Shown one piece after another: positions 36,880-46,500 of a DNA stretch of 64,000 nucleotides (positions within the stretch are counted from its first letter, which is position 1; each line of letters begins with the position of its first letter). The notes beneath the pieces are model-generated. The model ran no database searches. It saw nothing but the letters and a program-made list of their open reading frames with translations, and was not told the DNA's origin. The translations under genes were made by a program, and so were the position numbers. The stretch is from Pseudoalteromonas piscicida (GTDB taxonomy: Bacteria > Pseudomonadota > Gammaproteobacteria > Enterobacterales > Alteromonadaceae), in contig NZ_CP011924.1 in NCBI RefSeq assembly GCF_000238315.3, positions 3,183,001-3,247,000 on the forward strand. Reading direction: 5' to 3'.

Positions 36880-39800
36880 GCTACGTTTCCTTCAACTGAG
36901 AATTGACTCTTATTTCTCACTGATTTAAATTTTCGCTTCGCTGAACGCAACTTGCTGCGGGCATCTTCGTTCAATATTGTTTTCACTTCCGCAAGCGTTT
37001 TGCTCTGCAACTCATGGGATGCCAACATCGCTATTATTTTTTCCAATCGACGCAACGTTGATTGATCAAAACAACTATTTTGCAAGCGCCATTGACCCTC
37101 TATTTTTTCTGTGCTCAGTCTGTCTGAAACCAATAAGCTCACTGAGCTGTCTGTCACAAGCTCTTGCTGCATCATAGTATCCGACACAAACTTTAACTGA
37201 TAGGCAAAAATAGTCTTCCAATCGGTGCCGCATTTTTGATTGTATTGTTGCGTTATCCAATTTTTATCAACAAATTCGTATTCTACACCTTGTGATAAAT
37301 TATCTAGAATGATTTTCAGGTTGTCTTGAACTCGTGCATCTTTACAAAATGAACTAGACAAAACGCCACTACCGACTGTAGATGAAGATACTCCAGACAC
37401 CGTACTTAAGATACAATCACTTTCAGAGTTAATCACTAGGGCCAAATTAAAAATTGCAGAAAAGGCCTTTGCAATTGTCACATTATACTGACACGCTAAA
37501 TTTCGCAATGCAAATGATACTTCTTTATCGAGGAAAAAATCAACTGTTTCTGTTGTGGAACCTTGCAGTTGTAAGTCAGCCTCCAATAATTCCGGTTGAG
37601 GTAACGCAGCTAAGTTGTCTTGCCAACTTTGTGTATGGTGCCACAGCGCTTCACGATTGACCGTACCTCCATTTCGAATCGGCATATTTGATACTATTAC
37701 GTATAACTTTGGTAATAGATATGTAGGTACCAATTGTTTTAAATTATGCTGAACTGCTTTCAGTTGCTCTTGCTGTGCAGCACTGCTACCCGACAATCTT
37801 AGGTAAACCACTTTTTCTATCACCGCAACTTGAATCGTTTGCGGCTGAGCTGAGATAATATTTTCTAGAAATACATCATCACGGCTCATTTTCAAAGCTC
37901 CATAGTGAATAGCTTCGATAGTTCCAGCATTAGTTTCTCGCACCAACATATTAGTATTTTCAAAGTTATTATTTGCATCAACGGTATAGAGATAACCAAT
38001 AGCACCTGTGGGAGCAAGATTCTTATCGTCAAACATCACTTTCGCTTGATGCTTGTCAAAAGCTCTCCCCAACGAGATAGCCTTACCAGCAATCACTTTC
38101 TCTGCACAAATATAACCTTGTAGGCCAAGACTCAAGACAGATGTTACCGAGTATAGCTCACTCCATCGCCACAGTAATGAATCAGCACCAGACTCTGCAT
38201 GAATGATAAGCTGCTGAATAGCATAATCCTTACATAAAGTCACATCAGCAAGCAGTGCAGCTGTTAGCGTCAAGTGTGTCACTTCTTTAGTGATTAAAGT
38301 ATCTTCAAGGTCTCGAGCAGCCTCTAACAACACCAGTTTAGCTCCTGACGCGAGTCCTGTAATCCAATCTATACGATTGGTTTTCTCTGTTTCCGGATGA
38401 ATTAACAAGTTTGCATTCTTATTTAGCTGCATCGTTTGCTGCTGCCTGAGCACCTGTTGTAACAAAAGTGCATGGCTTACTCTACCATTATTCAGTCGAC
38501 TATCCATTATCGCTCGGTCAAAAGACCTGATAGAGACCTCATCCTGTCGCATATTTGCTGAAGAAAATGCCTTAAGCTCATCATCTGAAGGCACTCGTAA
38601 TGCGTTACCAGATAGGCGGCTTACCGTGCACTCTGAAAATAGCAAGACGCTACCTTGAGCTACGATGTTGTTGAACCAGTCTGTACTTTCAAAGATGTCA
38701 TGACATTCATATATCGCCCCAGCTTTTAATACAGCCAACTTGGCAACATAACGGGACACCCCTTGGATTGCACACAGATGTATTTGCTGTCCCTGCACAA
38801 CCCCATTTTGAATTAAATATCTCGCCAGTTGATTTGCCTTTTCATTTAACTCCTTATAAGTGAGTGAACAATCGCCACTGTCGATAGCCGTCGCATCCCC
38901 TTTCGTCTCAACCATATTCTCAATCAACGAGTGGACCGACGTAAATGACTCCAATGGAAGCAACTTCGGAGTTAGTGCTTCAGTCGTGTTTGCCAATGCT
39001 AACTTATCTACCGCTATATCCACATTCACAGATAATTGACGCAATATCATATCAAAACTATTGGACATTGATTGAACCGTTTCAAAGTCAAACAGATCTG
39101 TTGAGTAGGTCAGATTTAACCAAAGCCCACCCTCACCTTCTTCAGCAACCATTTGCAAATCGTACTTAGTTAGTGAGTTTTCGCCCATCACAGGATAAGT
39201 CTCCAACCCGTTCAACTCAAAATCAGACTTTTCTGTGTTTTGTAGCGTAAACATCACCTGAAATAGCGGGCTATGACTCAGCTCTCTCGGTATTTTCAAA
39301 CGATCAACCAACGAATCAAAAGGTATATCCTGATGATCAAATGCAGATAACGTATTCTCTCTATTGCGACCAAGTAGGGAGCGGAAACTTTCTCCTTCAG
39401 TCCATTCGCTACGATATGTCATGCTGTTAATGAAGTAACCGATCATAGGGGACACCTGAGGGTGAGTGCGACCCGCAATAGGACTTCCAATAACTACATC
39501 TCTTGTCTGGCTCCAACGCCCAATCAATACTGAAAATGCGGTATATAGCATCATAAAAAATGTTGCTTGATTTTCTTTTGCTCTTGCTTTTAATCCCTGG
39601 ACCTGTTCATTATCAACAAACCAAGAATGTGTCTTTCCAGCGAACTTTTGCTGTGCACCTCGAGGCCTATCGAACGGTAGTGCATGGGAATAAGGCGCAC
39701 CTTTGAGCATTTTTTCCCAATACACTAACTGCTCAGATATGCGAGTTTCGGTATAGTAGTTGCGTTGCCAGTGAGCATAGTCGCAATACTGAATATCTAA

Positions 39801-40529
39801 CATAGGCAGTGGATCTGGCAGCTGTTTGCAATAACTTTCGTAAAGTGTCGCAAATTCTTGGATCATGATGGCCTGTGACCAAGCATCAGAGGCTATATGA
39901 TGCAATGTAAAAAACAATACATGATCGTGTTCTGTTCGTACGACTACTTTTGCTTTCAACATTAAATCAGATTGCAAGTTAAAGACTTGGTTCATCTCTT
40001 GGTTCGAGATCTGAAGTATTCTTTCCTGTTGTTCTTGCGGCGAAAAGCCTTTTAAATCAACAATCGGCAGCTCCATGTACTGAAGAGGCTGAACTTCTTG
40101 GCAGACTTCTCCTTCTTTCTCAATATATACAGTACGCAATACTTGATGGCGCTCAATTAATTTATTAACAGCCCACTGTACTGCCGCCAAATTTAGCTCT
40201 CCTTTGAGGCCAAACGCTGCATGTATATTATATTGATTACTTCCCCCTTCTAGCTGGTCAATAAACCATAGACCTTGCTGCGCAAAGGTAAGTGGCAATA
40301 TTTTACTCTTATCTACTGGCGTGATCAGTGTTTCATTCTCCGCTTTCTGCTTTAGCAGTTCCTGTTCTCGTAGATAGGCACTTATTTGATCTTTGTTCTC
40401 ACGGATCAATGTTTTCAGTTCATCAGGAAAGCCGCCTTCCTCGCTGATATAGGCTAGCTGCTCGCCTTTTAAATAAAGCACAATATTACAAGCTTCTGCG
40501 TGGGCGATAATTTGTTGTGGTGAATTCAT
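36876..40529 (-). CDS. NRPS-like protein: active C, degenerate A-like domain, C-domain remnant, no carrier
   Basis: A 1217-residue protein. It has a TubC-like docking domain (1-55) and a C domain with the catalytic His retained (TLHHIASDAWS; Ala replaces the usual Gly). Residues of roughly 510-1000 follow an A-domain plan at first (YKELNEKANQLARYL, VLKAGAIYE). They lack the ATP-binding TSGSTG, the YGPTE and the YRTGD motifs, and the A10 Lys region reads NGGTVNREAL. The last 200 or so residues resemble the second lobe of a C domain (FFLDKEVSFALRNLACQYNV). No GGHSL carrier motif exists. The frame is open throughout, so this is not a recent pseudogene. The start overlaps the preceding stop (TAATG) and the end overlaps the SyrP-like start. 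It probably supplies the condensation step for module 6 and may scaffold the oxygenases. Confidence 0.88.
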   Translation of the reverse strand: MNSPQQIIAHAEACNIVLYLKGEQLAYISEEGGFPDELKTLIRENKDQISAYLREQELLKQKAENETLITPVDKSKILPLTFAQQGLWFIDQLEGGSNQYNIHAAFGLKGELNLAAVQWAVNKLIERHQVLRTVYIEKEGEVCQEVQPLQYMELPIVDLKGFSPQEQQERILQISNQEMNQVFNLQSDLMLKAKVVVRTEHDHVLFFTLHHIASDAWSQAIMIQEFATLYESYCKQLPDPLPMLDIQYCDYAHWQRNYYTETRISEQLVYWEKMLKGAPYSHALPFDRPRGAQQKFAGKTHSWFVDNEQVQGLKARAKENQATFFMMLYTAFSVLIGRWSQTRDVVIGSPIAGRTHPQVSPMIGYFINSMTYRSEWTEGESFRSLLGRNRENTLSAFDHQDIPFDSLVDRLKIPRELSHSPLFQVMFTLQNTEKSDFELNGLETYPVMGENSLTKYDLQMVAEEGEGGLWLNLTYSTDLFDFETVQSMSNSFDMILRQLSVNVDIAVDKLALANTTEALTPKLLPLESFTSVHSLIENMVETKGDATAIDSGDCSLTYKELNEKANQLARYLIQNGVVQGQQIHLCAIQGVSRYVAKLAVLKAGAIYECHDIFESTDWFNNIVAQGSVLLFSECTVSRLSGNALRVPSDDELKAFSSANMRQDEVSIRSFDRAIMDSRLNNGRVSHALLLQQVLRQQQTMQLNKNANLLIHPETEKTNRIDWITGLASGAKLVLLEAARDLEDTLITKEVTHLTLTAALLADVTLCKDYAIQQLIIHAESGADSLLWRWSELYSVTSVLSLGLQGYICAEKVIAGKAISLGRAFDKHQAKVMFDDKNLAPTGAIGYLYTVDANNNFENTNMLVRETNAGTIEAIHYGALKMSRDDVFLENIISAQPQTIQVAVIEKVVYLRLSGSSAAQQEQLKAVQHNLKQLVPTYLLPKLYVIVSNMPIRNGGTVNREALWHHTQSWQDNLAALPQPELLEADLQLQGSTTETVDFFLDKEVSFALRNLACQYNVTIAKAFSAIFNLALVINSESDCILSTVSGVSSSTVGSGVLSSSFCKDARVQDNLKIILDNLSQGVEYEFVDKNWITQQYNQKCGTDWKTIFAYQLKFVSDTMMQQELVTDSSVSLLVSDRLSTEKIEGQWRLQNSCFDQSTLRRLEKIIAMLASHELQSKTLAEVKTILNEDARSKLRSAKRKFKSVRNKSQFSVEGNVA

Positions 40530-43500
40530 TAAAATACTCCTTCTTCTACAGCTTTACCTGCTTCTAATATTTGCGCTTTCTTACTTTCGACTTCAGCATT
40601 TTCTAGTTCAGCCGCTATTTTTTCTGATAACTGGCTAATAATTGGCTTCTCAAAGAACTCTTTAATAGATAATGCAGATTCATTTACTGAGAATATTTTT
40701 CTTATTTCACTAATGACACGGGTTACTACTAAAGAATCCCCGCCTAAATCAAAGAAATTATCCTCAATCCCGATTTGCTCAATACCTAGCACCTGCTGCC
40801 AAATAGCAACGAGCTTCTCTTCAACCTCATTACGAGGTGCGATATAGTCACTCTCCAAGTCAGGGCGCTCATATAAAGCTTGCTGCGACTCAGCAACCTT
40901 TTTGTCTATCCACTGGCTTAGTCGCTTCTCCAATGCACCAGTTGAATTCACTAATTGTGGGTAATAAGCGATTGACATCATGGCTGAAAACGCTTCTATT
41001 CCCTCTTCAGGTGTCATCGAGAAATCATCTTGGGTGGCCTCTGTAAAACTCCACCCATCCCAGTTAACACTTACCCAGCGCTCGTCACCTTGCTCATGCT
41101 TACTTTGCACAAATGCGTCCATAAATTGGTTACCTGCGGCATAAGCCGAGAATCCAAGGCCGCCAAGTACTGAAGATAATGAAGACATCAATATACAAAA
41201 ATCAACTTGTCGCTTTTGTAGCAAGGTTTCTAACACTATGACGCCATTCGCTTTGGCACGATATTGTTTTTCGAAGTCATCTTCAGTGGTCTCAATGAGT
41301 GCTGTCATTGAACCGTGTAGCTGGCCCGCTGCGTGGATCACCCCAGAAATCGCGCCAAACTGACTTTCTACGAAATTCATAGCATCTTGCATTTGTTGTA
41401 AATTTGCTGAGTCGGCACTTAGAATTATTACTTCTGCACCACTTTTTTCCACTTGAGTAATTTGCTCAATTTGCTTACAAAGGTCTGGGTCAACTTTACC
41501 TTCCAGTAAGCTTGGCCATATCGCGCGCTCGGGAAATTCAGAGCGTCCCACAAGTACCAGCTTAGGAGCTGCCACGGCTTGACTAATATATTTAGCAAGC
41601 AAAAGACCAATGTTACCCAAGCCACCAGTAATAAAGTAAACACCTCCATCTACTAAACGATGGGCAGCTGGCGTCTCTGTATCGATTAGCTCAGTTTCAT
41701 AATCAGGTTCCCAACGTTGATTACCACGCAGTGCAACAAGTGGTGCTCGCTGTTGTGAATGTAACTCCAATGATAAACGCTGGCACAATTTAGCAATTGC
41801 ATGATCACACGTAGCTTGATTCAAATGTACGTCAATATGATGGCAACTCAGCTCAGGATATTCCTGTGGTGCGACCTTACATATCCCTTTAATCGTTGAC
41901 TTACCTATGTTAAGAGTTTCATCACCAGTGACTCGCTCAACATCATTGGTTATGAAATCAATACTCAATTTATCATCTAGACCCGCTTTAACAATTGCTT
42001 GAACAGTATATAGAGCACTATACGCGCCATACCGTTGTGCTTGATTAAATTGTGTCATACTTAGCATATTCTCAGTTGGTGTAAGCGCAACACCTAACAG
42101 GTGTACAACGCGATCCAACTGTACCTCTTTATTGATGACTTCTAGAAGCGTTTCATAATCTTGACTATTGCCAATATCAATATTGAAACTCTGATCATCT
42201 AGACGGTTGAAGCCCTCTCCTGAATATGCTCGATATACAGTGTGACCGTTCAACATAAGCTGAGAGGCTAACTCTTCCGCGACACCATGACCGTCCATAA
42301 TTAACAACCAATGTTGCTTATCTGTGTTAAGTTGCGCCTTGGCTTTTTTCATTGCGGTACTTTGCTTCCATATAGGCACCGACCACCATTTATCAGCAGC
42401 TAACTTAGCACCATGAGAGGATACGCTCGTCAACGAGTCTGTTTTGGCATCCACCCAGTAACGAACTCGTTCAAATGGATAGGTCGGCAATGGCACACGA
42501 CGACCAACCTGCGCTAAGTTGAGCGCGAGCCAATCTATATCCACACCATGACTCCAAAGAGAACCTACCGCACTTAACAATTTTTGTTGATCACAGATAG
42601 CTTCGTTCGCATGGCGCGTAACCGATAGCACCACTTGTTGCTGCGCATCACGGTTTTTCTTCACGAGTGTTGTTAAACTTCTACCAGGCCCCACTTCTAC
42701 AAATATCTTTTGATCAGCAAGAGAATTTGTATCAGATAGGACTGTCTCAATACCATCAGCAAATAACACTGTGCCTCTTAGGTGTGCGAGCCAATACTCT
42801 GGGTTTTGTGCTTGCTCATTAGTAATGAACTTCCCTGAAACATTCGATACATAGCGAATTTTCGGCGCATTCAACTCCACTCGTTCAAATACCTTCGAGA
42901 ATTCATCTAAAATCCCATCCATCATTTTTGAATGGAAAGCATGGGATGTATGCAGCGGACGATAATCGATGCCACGTTCTATTAATAGCGCTTGTAACTG
43001 CATAAGCGCTTGTTCAGAGCCAGCTGCAACACAGTTGTTAGCAGAGTTCACCGCTGCTAGGCAAGTATCACTTAGCTGCAACAACGGGCGAAGATGCTCA
43101 ACTGGCATCGCAATAGATAACATACCGCCGGGTTGAGCCTGCTGCATTAAGGAACCTCTAGCACATACCAGCTTTAAAGCATCTTCTACCGTGAATACCT
43201 CAGCCAAACAGGCAGCAACATACTCACCGATACTGTGTCCAATCATGACGTCAGGCTTGATACCCCAAGACTGCATCAATGTTGCTAAGCTATATTCAAT
43301 GGCAAATAATGCAGGCTGTGTTACACGAGTTTGCGCCAATAAAGACTGTGCGGCTTCAGGCGTTAACTGCCCGGTAAGTTGAGGATAAAGAACCGCTCTT
43401 AAATCTACATTGATCTGCTCACTTATCGTATCGGCACATTGATCAAATACCGATTTAAACTGCGGCTCATTAAGATAGAGCTGCTGCGCCATTTCAATAT

Positions 43501-46500
43501 ATTGCGCACCTTGGCCCGGGAACATAAATACCACCGAGCGATCATCTGCTTCATTACGAACCACTTTTGGATGGCTGTCCAGCTGCGTAATTGCATCTTC
43601 CAGCGATGAACAAGAAATATGAGTACTGTATTCGTACTGTGCACGACCCACTTGCAGAGTATAAGCAATATCATGCAAGTTCACCTGGTCGTCTGCTTTC
43701 GTCGCCAAGTAGGAACGTAAGTTCTCACATGCCGCTTTGACCGCGCTACTGGATTTTGCTGAAATCGGCAACAGCCAAGTCTTACGTGGTGATGAACTGG
43801 GTTCGACCTCAGGAGCTTGCTCTAATATCACATGAGCATTAGTTCCTCCGATCCCAAATGAGCTCACACCGGCACGCCTGCTTTGATCAGTGTCACAATC
43901 CCAATATTTACTTTCGGTATTTATATAGAATGGAGATTGTTCGAAGTTAATCTGGGTATTACTCTGTGTGTAATTAATTGTCGGTGGTAGCTGTCGATGC
44001 TTCATCGCCTCAATGACTTTGATCATACCAGCAGCACCAGCCGCAACATCTAAATGGCCGATATTCGCTTTGACGGAACCCAATGCACAATAACCCTTTT
44101 GTTCGGTCGCAAAGGCATTTTTGAGTGCTTTAACTTCTATTGGATCACCAATTTTAGTACCTGTGCCATGTGCCTCGAGGTACTGAATAGAATTCGCTTC
44201 GACATTAGCGTTTTTCAACGCTTGTTTAATTACTGCAGCTTGGCCCGAAATACTCGGCGCCATATAACCCACTTTTTCTGCCGCATCATTATTCACTGCA
44301 GTGCCTTTAATTACAGCATGGATGGTATCTTTATCTGCAAGCGCTTTATCTAAGCGTTTCAGTAAAAGAACACAGCCACCACTGCCACCACGTGTTCCTG
44401 TTGCCTCAATGTCAAAAGGTCGACAATGACCATCTGCAGAGTTCACCCCCCCTTCTTGGTAAAGGTAACCATCAACCTTCAATGAAGCGATACGAGCACC
44501 ACCAGCAAGTGCCATCTCACACTCATTTAACAATAAGCTATTACATGCTTGGTGCACATTCACCAATGAAGATGAACAAGCTGTCAGTACGTTTACACTT
44601 GGCCCTGTTAGATTTAATTTATAAGACAGTTTGGTCGCCAAAAATGATGCACTGGTGCTTGCCACCAAACTCTGAGATGCACTACTGACAACATCTGGAT
44701 TGCGTAACAAGTTTTCAATCAAATAAGCACTATCCGTTACACCAACGAAGACACCTACATTTTGTGGTTTTGAGTGATCTCCATACCCTGAGTGCTCTAA
44801 TGCATCGGAGGACACTTCTAGCATGAGACGGTGTTGTGGGTCTAACAACTCAGCTTCTCTAGGAGTGTAATCAAAGCGCTTTGCATCGAAGTCAGCCACG
44901 CCACTTAGGACATCCATTGATTTGATATAACGAGGATCTTTCAGCATTGCAGGCGCGACACCAGCAGCCACCAACTCCTCATCGGTAAAGAAGGTAATAG
45001 ATTCTTTCCCAGCACTAATATTTTGCCAGAATTGGTCAACATTAGTGGCATCTGGGAACCGACCAGCCATACCGATAACCGCTATATCTGTACACTCTTG
45101 TGTGAGGCTTCTGGTCATTAACGTTGCACCATGCTCAACCCCATCATCGTGTTCACCAGACAGGAACTTGGCAAGTGCCCCTATGGTCGGATATTCAAAT
45201 AGATCTGTTAGCTCAACGTCTACTTCCATGTGTTGTTGAATTGCCTTCTGTAGCTTAATACTAAGCAGTGAATTCCCTCCGATCTCGAAGAAGTTACTAT
45301 TCACCGATACCTTGTCGAGCTGCAATACATCACACCACACTTTCACTAGCGCTTGTTCAGTATCATTGGCAGCTGCAATAAAGTTATCTTTCGACGCCAT
45401 TTCAGATGGGTTTGGTAGTGCTTTGCGATCCATTTTACCATTGGCAGTTAAAGGCCATTCCGTCATCGGGATGATCATACTTGGGATCATATGCTCAGGT
45501 ACACGCTTCCCAAGCAGAACTCTGACCTTATTAGTAAAGTGCTCAGGCAGCTCATCTGTCATACCATCGCTCGCTTTCACGTAGCCAACGAGCTGGTTAG
45601 CACCGCCAATCTCATAGGTAGTCACCAGTGCTGAGTTAACACAGTCCAACTTCTCCAGTTGCGCTTCAATTTCACCTAGTTCGATCCTAAATCCACGAAC
45701 TTTTACTTGATCGTCCGCACGGCCAATAAACTCCAAATTCCCGTCTGGCAAATATCGCACGAGATCACCTGTTTTGTACAAGCGCTTAGAACTATTCTGA
45801 TTGCCAGCTTGATAGAATGGATTAGCAACGAATCGCTGCGCTGTTAAGTCTGAGCGATTTAAATACCCACGCGCAAGCCCTTGGCCTCCAATGTAAAGCT
45901 CTCCTACACTGCCATAAGGAACAAGCATATCGTTATGCATGATAAACAGTGACTTTCCCGGTAACGCTTTACCAATGCTAACCGTTTCATCGCATTTCAA
46001 TAGCGCCACACTGCTCCATACCGAAGCTTCCGTTGGTCCATACTCGTTGAATAACTTGACTCCGGTTAGTGCAAACTTCTGATAGTGCTTTTCAACGACA
46101 TTTTTCGAACAACTTTCTCCTGCGACAATCGCACCGCGCAAGGCTGGCAGTGCGGTACTGTCGACCTCATTTAGGATCAAGTCATAAAAACTTGGGACCA
46201 TAAGCAAGTGACTAATTTCATGGCGTTTAAGCTGACTCACAATATAATTAGTGTCAGCTTTCTTATGAGCACTAAGCAAACATAGTTTTGCGCCACTAGT
46301 TAGAGAAGAGAATATTCCCGCAATGGAACTATCAAACGACATTGAAGAAATCAGTAAAAAGCTAGAGAACTCTTCATAAATATCAAATCGACATACCGTT
46401 GAATACACCAATGATTGATGCTCAATCATCACACCTTTCGGTTGCCCAGTGGATCCTGACGTATAAATTACATAAGCAAGATTATTTGAGGTTAAGCCAG

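Noticed and set aside
36876..40529. The 1217-residue NRPS as a frameshifted pseudogene
   Set aside because: The frame is open over the whole length, the C domain is intact, and both ends are translationally coupled to neighbours.
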